From Takifugu bimaculatus (taxonomy: Eukaryota; Chordata; Actinopteri; Tetraodontiformes; Tetraodontidae): a DNA stretch of 64,000 nt. A program made the translations under genes and the position numbers. Shown here in pieces: positions 1 to 14,806 of this stretch (the first letter of the stretch is position 1; every line of letters begins with the position of its first letter). The stretch spans positions 19,684,191 through 19,748,190 of the forward strand of contig CP034975.1 in NCBI GenBank assembly GCA_004026145.2. The letters run 5' to 3'. The notes beneath the pieces were generated by a model that did not search any database, was not told the DNA's origin, and was given only the letters and a program-made list of their open reading frames with translations.

Positions 1-1143
1 GGGCTGTGCTTTATACTAGCTCCAGGGCTGGACAGCAGTCTCGGAGACACTGTTTTTGGGAGTGAGAAATTGGACTAAAGCAGTGCAACACATGGACAAT
101 GTTCAGGTTTAGCGCTTTACTCACTCTATAAATATGCAACTACAGGTGGACACTCATTTTTCCCCAAAACAAACTATCATCACATTTATCTCATTTAAAG
201 CAGGAAGTAGCATGAGGAAGACCGGCAGGTACGATTCAAATCAAAAATGATCTCTGTTCAGACACAGCTTGTTTTGATTCTTTTATTTTTAATTCATTTA
301 TCGCAGCTGTGAAGAGGCACGCCTGCAGTTCTACACATAACCACTGGGTGGTTACCACTACTTGCAAAATATTACAGATGAACATGTTTAGGTCTGTTAT
401 GATTTAGGTATAATTTGAACCAAACTGAACTCAGTGTCTTGCTGGTTTTGACCTGAGTCCTGCAGCTCCTGGCTACAGAGTAGACCACAGAGTTGTGGGT
501 GTCTCATGGGGGAGGACCAGTGGGCAGCAGCATTGAGCGAGATGAGGAGTAACACCTTGTTAATGTGACAGACATTGGGAAGCAGTCAGGGGAGACTGAG
601 CCAAAGTCGTTGACTTTGCTCGATAACGTGTCAGCTATAACCAGAAGCAACACTTCAGTTTGTGGAGTTTAGTTCTCAAGACTTTACAAGCACCCAAAGC
701 TAAGCTGAAAGCGTGTTACCATTAAGGGCCAGGAGATAAGGTGTATGTTTAAAAAAAAAACAGAAATCAAGACAATAACGAGACAGGAAATGGATCAGAA
801 CAGAGGGAGCATGTTTTTATAGCACGTTAAGGTTGAGCTGTAGCTCGGCAAAATCTAAATTACTGAAGAATGACCAAAAAAGAAGCTTGAAGTTTGTTCA
901 ATGACCATTCAGTTCAATTCAATTCAGTAACAGGTACAACATAATAACACCACAAATCGGACTTCATCTTGATTTTAAAAAATACACCCAATATTATCTT
1001 TCTTTTTTAAATCCTGTGTGAAAGCTTTCCTGACCAAATGGTGAGATTGTACATTTACCACAGAACGTAGTTACATGCACTACTACTGATACTGACAAAA
1101 GATGCCTTTCAGAAAGGCAGGTGAATAAAAGAGCTGCTTGAAC
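1..1143. other. SNX29 intron after exon 18, to left edge
   Basis: AT-rich, no repeat family recognised. I looked for the next PX-domain exon on the minus strand and did not find it. Confidence 0.7.
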
Positions 1144-1225
1144 CTGATAGACGTGGTAGGCGTTGGCTGCTCTGCCCTGCAGGAACACAGAAGGGATCCA
1201 CACGTTGATGAGAGCACGATGAGCT
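1144..1225 (-). CDS. SNX29: SNX29 exon 18 (PX domain, first part)
   Basis: 82 bp with acceptor tcacgcag and donor gttcaagcag. It encodes AHRALINVWIPSVFLQGRAA then NAYHVYQ, the first strands of the PX phosphoinositide-binding domain. The donor is a weak GT match but is placed exactly where the human exon ends (HVYQ). The next PX exon (starting VYIRIKD in human) is not seen in bases 1-1143. Confidence 0.95.
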
Positions 1226-1875
1226 CTGCGTGACACAAAAAATAGAAATTGCCCTCACTATCCTTATTATTACCAAAATCACATGCCGCCGCAAGAGTGA
1301 GTTAGCACGTCAATCAAGGGGGAAAATATCACATTTTGTGTAATTTGAATAGCGGAACACAGTTCTAAATCAGACTGTGTTTAAGCTTTTGTTCGCAAAC
1401 ATGCAATTATGCAGAAAAACAAACAAAACCAAAATAAGCAGAAGGTAAAAATGTGGAATATTCTTACGTCTCAAAGTCTGACAGACTGGGGTCATCTGAT
1501 GTCTGGCTTAAATCACCTGGAACCTACAGAAAATTGCAGACAGACAGAAATAACAGCAGAACAGCAGACTTCAAAAGCTGGACAAGTGTATGGTAGGTAG
1601 CATTTTTTACTACCCATAATTATGTACATCATAGAATACATTGTACATTTTAGAACAAATAATGAGTAACCATCACTGACGGTCTTCACATTGGTAGAAG
1701 CACAAACATGTGGAAGAACATGTGTGTCCCCTTCAGTGGGGTTTCTGCCTCCAGGCTTTGATCAATCCTTCCAAGAGTAACACCAGAACAAGGACACAAA
1801 ACAACACATGAAAGAAACAGAGCAAGAAGAGAAAGCCTCTGAGTCTGTGTCTGTGTGTGTGTGTGTGTGTGTGTG

Positions 1876-1939
<64 letters not shown>

Positions 1940-4900
1940 CATGGTCTAGCAGGGGACAACTGAAGCTGGAGAATAAGAGGTCGAATCTTCAGCCTGAGGC
2001 TCTCATCACTATCAACTCACTGAAGAGACAGTGTATGTGTGTGTGCGTGTGTGTGTATGTGTGTGTGAATCCAAAGTGTTTGGAGCTCTCCTCGGAATGG
2101 CCAGATGTTGGCATTATATGGGTTGTTCTCTGGAGGACAGCTTTGAAGGTGTTGCTGGGGAAAAGTGCCGTTAAAGACAGATGACAAACTGTAGCTACAA
2201 TATTTGAATAGACACAAAAGCAGAAAGTACAGAGGTATGAAAATGCACCGGGGGAAAAACAGAAATCCTTCTCACATGAGAATAGCAAGTGAACTTGAGA
2301 TAACTGTTACTGACAGACGTCCTTGGCAGCAACAAACACAGGGCAGTGATGATGCAAATCAAACTGGGAGAAGAATGAAAATACAACTGGAGCTTAGAGA
2401 CTAAAATGGTGGGGAAAAGGACAGAACAGGTGATGCAACTCAACCAAGACATGTGAATGCTTTAATGAAGGAGGCATCTCATCACTCACCGGCCCTCTCA
2501 GGTCAATGAGTTCCTGTCTCATCTGGACGATTAGGTGGTCTTTGGCCATGAGCGAACGGTACAGGCGTTCATTAAACTCAATCAGTTCACCGTGCATCTC
2601 AGCTACCTGCAGCACACAGTGACAAAAACAGCCATTTTATCATATACGGTAAAAGCCTGGCATCAAAGTAGTGCAAATCTTCGAAGGTGCAGGATGGACA
2701 AAGAAAACTAAAAGAGGGAGAGAGAATTAAGGGGTGAAATCGGTCCATGTCCTAAACAGGCTAAGGCTCCCACCAGTAGGATTAATCACTTTAATTCCCC
2801 CCTAACTAACCTTGACTTGGCCCAGACCAGTGTTTGAGTGTGTGTGTGCGCACGTGTGTTCTCAGTCAGTGGGTGTCTGCCTAACCTGCCTAAACAGTGT
2901 GGACAGACCTCTGTCAGAAGACTGACAGCTGTGACACACACTGTGCTGGACAGAGGACACCTGCTGTCACAAACACTTCGGGAGAGCACCATCGGCAGCT
3001 GACAGGTGAGACGAACCAGCTGCGTCATTGTTCCCCCAACGTCACCTTTCATACATTCACTTAAATACATGTCATTAGGGAGACCAAGCACCGAAGTGGA
3101 AAGTCCAATGCTAATTGACTTTAGCATTGATGCTGACTGTGTTGCTTTGAAACAGTAAATTAGCACAATTAGCCGTTTATTTCCAAGAATCATTCGAAAA
3201 AATTTCACATCTGACAGTGTAGCCACTATGTTACTTTATATTGCAACAAAAATAATTTTGTGGTTGCTTCTGCAGAGCATCCCCCCCCCTCACTCTCTCT
3301 CTCAACAGCCAAACAGTGACACCCTGCTGTGTTGATGCCACTCTGGCATTTCAGGAGAAAATACTGCATGAATGTTTCAAATATTTGACAGTGGTATTGC
3401 AGCAGCCCCGAACCCTCATCTGCAGAGCAAAAAAAACATTCCAGAAATACAAGGCTACAACTCCTGAGGTGTCTCCATCTCAGGAGCACACCAAAAGTAT
3501 ATCCCACAGATTTATGAACCACATATTGAACTAGTGAAGAACTTTTTACAATTCAAATGGTTAAATGCTAAAAACAGTTATTTCCTAATTCTAGAAAGGG
3601 AGAATAAGGATGGAGAAAACTCATCAATTGAAAATAATAAAGATGTGAAACATCTATGCTAACAAAGAACTGACATGTCCAATCAAAAATAATATGCAGG
3701 AATGACTTAATAAAAACATTGCATGTTGCTCTTTGAATGCAGTGGTAACATAAGAGTAACATAACCACATCACCGCACAACAACTACAAACTTATAACAT
3801 ACATCTGCTTGATGTAACCTGAACACACCATCAGTGACGTCACCTGGAGTCTTAGAGTATTTCAGGTCTTTCAAACATCACGCACTTCGACCCAGTTGAA
3901 CCAGCTGGGGTTTATCTAGTCCCAGCTTGTGTCCAGGCAGTGCCACCCAACCGATGGTTCCCCTTTCCTTATCCACAGCCACCTTGAGGCAACCTCTGTT
4001 ACCTCAGTGACCTCCACGTTAGCTCTTTGTTCGCCTGTGATGCTCAGGATGGTAAAGGCCCTGCAGGAAGACTCAATGGCTCACACCACGCTCGCCGACC
4101 TGGACTGCTGGAATCCTCCACTAGCTCAGAATACTTTGCCTTCTTCCAGTCAGGGGTATCCTCAATACATTCCTGCCAGAGTACGGTGAGTTCCAGGAGA
4201 ACAATCTGTTTGGAAGTCTCTGAGATAAGTAACATGTCAGACCGTTGTACTGGCAGCAGTTTCTGGAAATTTCCCTCGCTTCCCCAGGTCAACTTTCAAC
4301 CGCCAGTATCGTACTATTGCTAGCAACCCAAATGACGTGGCCCTTGCAGCCGATGGTTCCTTCTCCTGAGCCTGGACGAAAGCAATGGTCTGTGTTATGG
4401 CCTTCAAGACTTGGTGACCTGGGACTTCACCCAGTGTGAAGGGTGCCGCCACTGGCACCCTGGCCTCTGGTGCCTTGACCAAGACTTGAAGGTCGGTGGA
4501 TTCCTCCCCAGGGTTTCTGTTGAGGATGGGTTCCAGAGTCCCCCTCCTAAGCACAGGTTGCAGGCTGGTGACTCTGACAATCCCTAGCTGAAAAGGCTGG
4601 ATAGACTTGATAGTACATCGTAGACAGCCTGGATCAGTTTAGATTGGGGCTCTGCTTTCACAGATCTGCCCATGAGACGTTGCACCCACTCATTTCCATA
4701 GAAACCTGCTGACTCCTGGTCAGCAGCAACTGCAGCACCTCTGCAGACTTCACCAGCATGTTCGTGGTGAGTGCAAGTAAGTTTAATGGCATGGTGATTA
4801 TATCCGGTGATTATACTCTTCCCAAGCCTGTGCCTCTCAGACTAAAACTCTAAACAAGTCTCTTGATTGGTGGCACCAAAAGGTCACCCTTGTTCTAACT

Positions 4901-7900
4901 GGATTTAAAAAGATCTATCTTTCTATCCACGTTGATTGAGCGAGATTGTTCTGAACCAGCTCATGGGTTTCAAATCCTCCCCCTTTGGAAACCACACCCT
5001 TTCTGCCAAGCAGAACTGTGTTCTGCTGAGCAACCTTTCCCCGACTCCATGTGACCTTCAGGAGCTTCCAGAGCCTGTGGAGTAACTTCGGGCAATTCTT
5101 GTAAAACCTATACGGTACACCACGTGGTCCTGGGGCTAAGTAGTTCTGGTGGATCTACTTCAAACTGGTTTCTTTTCCATTGAGGTTCAGAGCTGGAGCA
5201 GGTGGATCAAATATGTGTTGGCAGTGGCCCAAATCTTGCTCCCTGGATCTGTCATAGCAGGTGTCTCTAAGGTGGTGGTCAATCTCAGCTGACCGCTCCA
5301 CTTCTTTCCAAGCAGTTACTTTGTGAACCCGGAAAGATTTGGTACTAATCCAGCCCACTTCCTGGCCCAATCTTTTCTCCTTCTCGTGTGCCACCCCGCT
5401 CTCCTCAGAAAGAACCTCCTGGGGTTCTTGTGGAGGATGTAGGGCATGTCTGGTAGAGGCTGTTACTTCCAAGATGGTGTCAGCATCAAACTGGAGCCAC
5501 TCCTCCTTGTTAGCTTTGGGCCATTTTACAACACACAACAATGTTCTAATGTTCTGCATAGGTTCGGGGCTTGTGTCCCTTCTGGGCTTAGCTCCTCCTG
5601 CATCTCACCAAGGGTTTGTCCCGAGAGCTGTGCTCTAAGTACCATGCAGAAAAATCTCCTCTTGACCTAAAGGATTTTCCAGCCCTGTAGGTTTTTGCAC
5701 ACTTTGCCACAAAAGAATTGTACATTCACGTGATTCCATTGCTAGGTGTGGCGTCCTTTGGGCGGTCTGAGTGGAATCCTCATGCTGTCCCCCCTATTGG
5801 GGATCCCTGGAAGTACACCTCTGTAGGTTGATCTGTAGCTTGTGAAAGTGGGTTCTTTCACGCAGGAGATGCTCGTCGAACTACCTCAAAGTATGTGGTT
5901 TTTTAAAAAAGATGTACACACGACACTCACTGAAACACACCAGCCATTCATCAACTCCATTTATTTAACCGCCATAACTCTTAAATGCAACACAATAAAA
6001 GAGGGAATTAATTTGAAGCATGAAGAAACACAATTAATTCTCACTGAGAAGCAGCTAATCAGTTTTTCACTCTCAGGCATATGTGTGCCAGCATGTGCAC
6101 CACTGCATGTGCATGTGGTGGCTGTGCATACTGCTATTCTAACACATTGTATTCTGTATTTATCACTGGCAGGAATGCCAGTGGTGATTATATGCAACCT
6201 TTGCTATTTAGTTGCAGAACTGTGAACTCCTTCTGGCCTTTTCTCTGGCCAGTTCAAACGAACAGAATTTGGGTCATCTTAGTCTCACTCACATGCCAAA
6301 ATATAAGAAAGAAAAAGATTACAAACGAAAGATAGTAGCTAAAGAGCAATGTCAGAAAGATTCCACATAAATTGTGTTAATTGGCTCAAAAGAACCAGAC
6401 CAGAATTTAAAGATGGAGGCAGTTTCCAAAATTAGACCACCAATAAGTTTGACCACTTCATGGTGCGAAGCATTGATGGCTGATATTCATGTTTGGACGT
6501 CTAATTGTGGATAATATGATTTGATTGACAGTTGGTGGGACAATCTGTCTGAAGTAAAGAGGCATCCTCCTGATGAAGCCTGAACTCCATCAAAGCTGCC
6601 CAAAATATTTATTCCTGCGGGTACTTCATCTACTTTTAGACGGTTTTCATCGCATCTTCAAATCTGTAACTACTATTTTTAGTTTTGCTGCAACAATTTA
6701 ATTCATGCATGCAAATTTCTGCAGCTAAAATACCCAAACAGCCTGTAATCATGAAAGTTCATATTTAGAGGAAACACTCATTGGTACAGTTTGGTTATCG
6801 ACGCATTTCTATGGATAAAAGCTGAACTTTGGCTTTAACAAGTTAAACTGGCTAAATTCTGAAAGGAAATCAAGGCTGAGACTGGAAATTTGCACAGATG
6901 AACACAGCTTGTGTCCATGTGAGTTCGTTACTCATTTCAGCACTGAACATGGATACCACTCAGACGGAAACGAAAAAGAAAAAAAGAGGGCGAGAATAGA
7001 CCGATATAGACATCACAAGCTGCGAGGTCCACTCTAACCCAAGGTGGGAAAAGGGGTAGGAACGGAGTGCGAGAGAGATGAATTAAAAGGCGTGAGCGCA
7101 TAAGAGCGGCAGATGGACCAATGAAAGAACAGCGTTGGGAGTTTATAGAAGAGGCTAAATGTAGCCTGCGGTGCAGACGGGGCTCTTTGTCACTGCCGCA
7201 TCACACGGCATGCTCCACGGGCACTCGCATCACTTTGAAATGACAATGTTAAACTGCAGTGTGCCAGAGGTAATTCTGGTGTTTTTCATCACTGCTGCAT
7301 GAACTAAAAGCCTCCTTTATAGCACGTTCTCCCGGTACGGACATTAGAAGCATTTGGTCGGACTGAGATTATAATGCATCAAGTCACTTTCTCACACTTT
7401 AACATGTAATGACAGGCCAGAAGACAAAATGTATTCTAGCAGTAGCACATCAACACAATACTAGTGAACCTAGGTTGACCAACATTGACACCAATGACTT
7501 ATAGCAACTACAAACACCATCATGAATGAGCCATGTTTGAAATCAAACTCTAAACCTGCACAGTGTGACGGCCCACTAGGTGGCCTCACGTCTGGGTTTA
7601 ATATTTGGGAAATGGTGTCTTTGGCTGCGCTTGGTCTGGTGTTGTGTTTGGCCTGCAGATGGAGCTGTCTGGAGCTGTTTGGGAGGCCACCACTCCAGGT
7701 GTGGCTCATTAACCTGATGAGCCAGGTGATGGCTTAAAAACCCGTGTTCCGGACAGAGATGGGCCTGATCGGGCCGAGGGTCAGCTGCTGCCGGACGAAA
7801 TTGGAAACCTTGCCGAACGCGTCCACTGGAGAGTGCCAGTCCCGTTGTTAAAGCCTCGTTGGGATTACCCTCGTTGGATTCTGTTATACCCTGTTGCACC

Positions 7901-10900
7901 TCACGCTTTCACCTTTACCACTGACTGTTCACTTTACTTTTCAATAAATCCCTTTTTGTTAAAATCCTTAAAAGTGCGTGGTCTCCCCGTTTATGTTGTG
8001 GTCATTCGGAGCCAAGTGGTCATGACAACAGTGACTTTATCTTTAACCCTCAACAACTAAAATTCTAAAGTGCTGGGATCTACTCCATATGTGGACCTCA
8101 TCTTTGCCCATTTTACCAGAGACTGTGGCTGACAGGAGACAAGACTCCCTGCGGGGATATCTGTATATCTTAGTCAAAACATCAAGGTCAAAAATGGGAT
8201 TTTTCAGGAGGACTTTCAAATGAATAATTCACCTGAAAATGAAAAATTACTTATAACCTACTCAGCACTACATCAGTAGGGACTGAAGAGAGAATTGATG
8301 TGCAGACGCACAAATGTCTGGCCTTTCATTCATAAACATGAATGCCGACAGGGCTGAAAGACAGCGGAATGACAATAGATTCCGCCCTTACACAAAAACG
8401 AACAAGTAAATTAAAAAGGAACCGTTTAATGAATTAAAGTAGCCACTGTTGACTTCAGTTTTATTGGGTTCTGCTGCAGTGTTTCCCTTGGAAAGTAATT
8501 CTTGTGTGCCACACAGTCGTGCTTCAGGGCTCCAAGTCTTTCTGACCGTGCTGCCTCACATGAATTCTGCTTCATGTTTGGACATGGACATTAAACTGAA
8601 GACAGCAATCTTTAAAAATTCCTACAATAGAAAAACTAAATCCAATCAAGACTTTGAACGCCTTTTTTTCTTCATATCTGAGCACTTCAAAGCAGCATAA
8701 CCTGCATTCTTATTAGAGTTAGCATGCATTATGCAGTATTTTGTGTTTTCACGAGTCACATTTCCCTCGCATTAAACAGCAAATGACAGGCATTATGCAC
8801 AGAACGCTTAAACTTCTGCATTCTGGATGGGGGGAAATTCTGAGTCGGTCGCATGTAATTGTTGTTCTTGTTCTTGATGTTGTTTATGGTTGATTAATGA
8901 GCTTGTGGATCAAAGGGAGGATCTCCGATCCCACTGGAAGTTTTGACCCATATCTCGTCTCTATCCTCCAAAAGAACACAACAGTGATAAAAATACACCA
9001 GGGGAAAACAAAAACAAAACAAAAAAAAAGCTGCTCTTGCAACTGTCACTGCGTAATCACAAGACTCTGAAAGTGATTAGAGTCTGCTTGTTTACTGGAA
9101 GTGAGTCAGACACCAACTACTTCAGCAGATAACTTTACACTGCGATATAAATAGGCTTTCGTTTGCAGCAGAAGGACATCCCTTCTACAGTAAACCCAAA
9201 TTACATTTAGTTTAACTAACTCTTTGAATTGAAAAGTTTAGATATTTAATGGCCACCCACAGAGATCCATAAAAGAGCTACAAAATTATTTTGCCTGACC
9301 ACATGGATTAAAGCAGACAGAAGAGGAACTGCACAATCTCCAGCAACTTCTTCACAATGGATTTCTAAAATACCACTCGGAACCTTCCGACCGGTGCACC
9401 GACAGAGGTGTTACATCACTCCGCGCCCACCTTTTCCTCATCACTGCTGCCTGATCAATCATGTCCTGTTTCCCAGAAACCTCAGCCGACAAGCAAAAAA
9501 AAGACCATTATGTAATTTGTTTTTATTACTCACAAACAACAGAAAAGCATCAGGTGTTCAGGCTGAAAATAAACACCTGCACCTCTGTCACCTCAAGATG
9601 GAGTTTCTCCCCACTTCCCTCTTCCTCTCTACACATCAACTCCTTGTACGACGTCTCATTGTCTCCTTTCCTGCAGCTGTGCGCTAAGACAGGCTAAACC
9701 ACAGAAAATAGGCTATTGGAGACATTGGAGTTTAAAAAAAGATTTATTTTAAAATGTAAATCTTACAACTGCTGTGTTCTTTGCATGTGCGATTAATGGT
9801 GGCAGTACAATTCCCACTTATTACATTAATTATTTCCTGTGGATACCCAATTGTAGATTTCATTTGCTGGTAGGTTTTATGGCAGTGACAACAACCTTTT
9901 GGAGTTTCCTGTTAGTTATTATCTTGTCTAGGATACATTTAGGATTTTATCGCAGACTGAAGTGAAACGATTCCGACCAACAGTCGGATGTTTACATCCC
10001 TCCCTGCGAGGGATGTAAACATTAACCTGTCACCCTTGTACATTGAACGTTGCACTGCCCATTTCACCACTCTTAAAGAAATGCAACAACTTTTGGATTG
10101 GATTTCCTAAAGGTTGCCCTACAGTATTTACAAAGAAACCAACAATAACATGAACTGGTAGATGCACTGAGGTGCCACCTAACACATTAATTTAGGGATA
10201 TTCGCAGTAAAAAGAATCTTATGGCCTTGTGGTAAAGTTGTCACTTTGACTTTGAACTACTTTTATTGAGGCTTTTTGTTGCCCTGTGCACGGAGCACAC
10301 AGAGGAGACAGAAAAGAGCACCGTGTGTCTTGAGATCTGATTCAAATATGAACACAGTCAAAGTCAACACGGCACATTAGCATCTGTAATTTATATCCGA
10401 GCGAGGTCATAGACGCAGGCGTGTTTCCCAGGTTAATGAAGGCTGAGGTCACGCTAATATTTAATTGTGTCTGTCAGCTCAAGACTCAGGGTGTGACATT
10501 TTCAAAAATCAATAGACCCGGGAGGGTCAGCTCTGGTCTCAGTTGCTGCCGCTGAATTAGGAGTGACAGCACCTGCTTATGTGAACGGCGCCATTTGTGC
10601 AGTGATGCTGCTGACCGATAATAGCCCCAATCCTGCATTAATACAAATATTACAACACAGTTCCACAGCTTAAAATATTCAATATGTATGAAACAACATG
10701 TTTTCAGCCAAAAGAAAATTGCAATTCTCTGTTGGCTTGTTTAAAGGGATCCATCGACTGCTGGCCTGATTAGTGGCCTGGAGACCGCCTACAGTAGAAT
10801 GTGTCCTGCACCGGACCTCCACAATCATTCTGAGAAATTGATTGAGCCTGATGGCCAGGCAAATGCACAATAAATAAATAAACACCATTTAAAATGTGCT

Positions 10901-13214
10901 GTGCATACAGCATGTGTGCATAAATAGTTAAACCTCAGTTCAGCCAAGCAGAGAATAGATTATTTGATATATAAGGAATACAACAGTGGATCAATTAATC
11001 ATGAGGAACTTTTCTAAAACTTTCTTCTCTTAACTTGTGTTGGAAAAGTTTATCCATCCAACATTCATTGACATAGGTTGACAATGCTGTCATGCTTGTG
11101 TATTTCTACATTTATTTAATGATAAGATGTTTAGAAAATAGCTGCAGACAGACTAAATGATTCATTTCTATTTCAATGGGGTAACAGTTTGGACTGCTTT
11201 AATTTATCTTCAGCAAAATCTCTACAGCTCTTTAACCAGCTCTGGAACCAGCAGAAGACCTTACTGCATGAACCCCAGACTACACAAACTCTCTTATTCC
11301 ACCATGAAAGCTCTTCATTAATCATCATGTGGCACCACGCAAGGACAGGGATCACCCAGAAAGTTCAAATAACCTGAACTTCAGCGAGTTAGCTGTAAGC
11401 TGGTTTGTTTGTGAGACTTGAAAGAAACTGGAAGAAGTTCTTTGTGGAAAAGAGGGCCTGTTTACTCTAATGAGAGGTCAAATAACAGGGCGGATCCAGG
11501 AATGAACCGTTATCCTCAGTGGAGGTGTGCGCTGTGACTTTTCCCCCTTAAATAAACAGTAATTGTTACACAACAATGTCCCTTCAGTGTGAATTCGACT
11601 GCTACCAAATGGGAAAAATATAAACAACCCATAAAATGATAAATAAAAACCAGCACTCACCTCTATGAGCTTGCGTTCGTAGCTGGCAGCCAGCTCCTCA
11701 ACGTCGCCCATGAACTTATTTGGCGGAACCGGTGCCTGTTCTTCACAAGACCGCAACAATGACAGGTCTGCAAGACAAAAGAGGGAGGACCACAGTGCTC
11801 TGTTTACCCAGAATGGAAAAGCAGCATTCAAAATCAATTACCACGAAGAGTCTCTACTAATTATGAACGTGGCTTCGACCTCGATGACACCAGCAGTTTG
11901 ATGATTTGTTGTACAAAAAATGAGCAGGGAGTGGCGGGACTTTACTACAAACACGATCAGCTCGGCCAGGAATTTCAGTAGCCCTTAATTACACAGAGGT
12001 AGATGCGATTCATGCACCTTCCATAAAAACACTGATTATATAAGCAGGAATAAAGCTACACAGTTACAGAAAGATGCTAGTTTGCGGGTTCGTGTCTCCT
12101 GCCATGGACTTGCCATAACTCACATACATTTGAGTTTTCCCTCTGAGAAACCTTATATTCCCATCAGAATGATAAATATCCGAGTTCACTGTCGGTGTTC
12201 AGACTGAGCTTATTGTTTCTCTGCACCACTGTAGCTCACTTCTCAGCTAAAGTCATCTCAACGGAGCCTTGAGCGGCGCTTCTGAGTTCCTAACCATCAA
12301 CTAATCAAGTTCTCTCAGCAGAGTTGGACTCAGAAGAGTTTTCTTAGAGGTGGCTAGAGGGAGGATTGCTTTTTCAACTTGGGCAGTGACACGGCTAACG
12401 CATAGACATAAAGTATAAACGTGGTATGTTGAAAAGGAAAATATAAGTGGGAGACTCTTCTGGAAGGAATTTCAGAAATAATGCAGCCGGACGGTGAATA
12501 CGAAGAGATTCCTGCAGCAAGTGTGTGAAACCCGACAGTGTGAAGCAGGCAGTGATGGAGGACAGGACACACATGGAAGGAGCACTGGGAGGGAAAACAC
12601 CAGCAGGCAGAGCGCTAATGGACTAAGTGAATCCAGTCGAAGGAAGATTCTTACACACCTATACAGCATTTATCGCACATTTAGGTGCACATCACGAGAT
12701 GTAAACGGGCCCAAAACTGGCTTATTCACAAATCCCTCACAGTTCCTTCTGGCTGTGCAAACGTTGGTGGGAACCTCGTTTACTGGATCGTTTCGTAAGC
12801 CTAAATGCTTCGATGGATTTGCAGCCTCTTTCGGTTTTCATAACTTCTAGAAACAACTTTTAACACAATCAAGGGACCTCACCGTGTTAGTAATTACCCA
12901 AGTTACACGCTAATTTTCAATTTAGCCATTTCAAAACGATTAGAACTTTCTCCTCAACTAATTGCATATTAAAATTATGGCTGACTAAAATAATGCGTCG
13001 ACGTGGGATGATTTATGTTTTTTATAACGCAATTAGCTCATAAGCAGCTGATGCACAGCAGAGCACAGAGGGAAGAAGAGATGAGCGATATACAACAAGA
13101 AGAACACCGCAGGACGGAGGTTTCATCGAGGAATCGTCTCAACACTACCGGTAATTATGTGCCGGTTGGGTTTCCAGGTTCTGGTGGAACACTAGGTTCA
13201 TGTATGTACGCAGC

Positions 13215-13265
<51 letters not shown>

Positions 13266-14760
13266 TATATATCCATATAATCTGTCATTTGTTGCCCTAT
13301 TCCTTCAACAGCAAATAGAAGAAATATTAAGTTATCAGTCACATTAGTGAATATGATTAATTACGATTAATTCTACCCTGTAATTAATGTGGTAACACAT
13401 TTTAATCAATCTGACAACCCTGATTAAAATATATATTGTTCTCAGTGGGTATACAAGCAGATAATTGTGTAATTCTGAACAGATGGCAGGCCAAACAGAT
13501 TATCGGGTATAGTCCTTTCACGAAGGAGGACACAGTTTTACAGGGACATTTACCCTGCAGACTTCAGTAGACTGTTGCTTAATCAGAACACAGAGTAGTT
13601 GTGTAATTACTGAAGGCTGCACTCTTGTTGACATGGTGGAACAGAGGACGCGGCTACTCTGCGTTAAGAGACACACCGATAAAGATGCACTGACTGCACA
13701 CACTTCTGCTGACAACTGAGGCTGTAAATTTGCTGTGGTTCCAGTGCCAGCCAGCATGAGTCTGACAGTAGTGAATTCTGAATTAACCATGCAAGTGGAT
13801 TACTGATGCATTTATTAAAAAAACCAAACACATAAACACAGATGTCAAACTTATAACCTACCCTTTGTAATAACTGATACAGGAAAAAGCCCACACACAT
13901 TATACGGAAGGACAGAAACATCTTATCATAGTTGGTTCAAAGAGCTGAGCAGCACAGCACCTCGGCTTATCTTCAGCCCACCAATACCACTGAGCTCCAT
14001 TGTACACCTCAGTCAGCAAGCTAATAGCCTGAAACTGATAGTACACAAACACACATGGCCAGGCAGAGAGGGTGTGTGTGTGTGTTTGTTGCATTTACTG
14101 TGGAAAGACATAAATCAGTGTGGGGACAATCCAAAAGTGGATTTAGCCTGTGTGTGCACACACACACACACACAGGACTGCTGAGTTTTGCTTCTTGAGC
14201 CACTAAATTGCTTCAGTGGTGTCCCCTTAAGGTTAATTTATTTTGCCTGTCACCCTGTCACACTCATGGGCTTTTAATATTTTAATGACACCCCCATAAT
14301 GGGAGGGCAAAAGAAGGGTATGGAAGTGTGTGTGTGTGTGTGTGTGTCACACACTTGTTTTCACTCTTGAAGTAATTAGTTGGACAGCTGGTCTATAAAA
14401 CTAACAAAACTTTTGCAGCTGCACATCCACGTGTGCGCGTGCACGCGCTGTGAGAAAAACTGTGAGAAAAACGTGATTACTGTTGCGTAATCACGTAGGT
14501 TTCAAAACCTTTGTGGTGGCCAAAAACATGTAGTAGAAACACATGAATGTTTTATATGGAAAACTGATGACCAATCAGGAAAATCTGATGTTCGTCATGC
14601 CTATGAGATTGAATCCTCCGGGTTTAAGACCTCTCAAGTCTCCATGGTGATGAGCACTGTTTGTCCAAAGGGAGCCAATTTACTGAAAAGAGACGCACAA
14701 ATTCAAAGGCCAATGCTTCATCTTAATGAAGAATCTTAAGATAATTCAGGAAACAGGTTA

Positions 14761-14806
<46 letters not shown>

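Larger units (their letters stand above)
1524..2489. other. SNX29 intron between exons 17 and 16
   Basis: Contains only the two dinucleotide tracts listed; otherwise unremarkable. Confidence 0.75.
2607..11660. other. SNX29 intron between exons 16 and 15
   Basis: Holds the non-LTR remnant (3880-5830), the solo LTR (7564-8027) and the 15-bp palindrome at 9988. The stretches 2612-3880, 5830-7560, 8030-9980 and 10025-11660 show no coding or repeat family that I recognise. Confidence 0.7.

Noticed and set aside
3226..3534. Opposed short open frames on both strands
   Set aside because: No similarity to known proteins; not flanked by credible exons.
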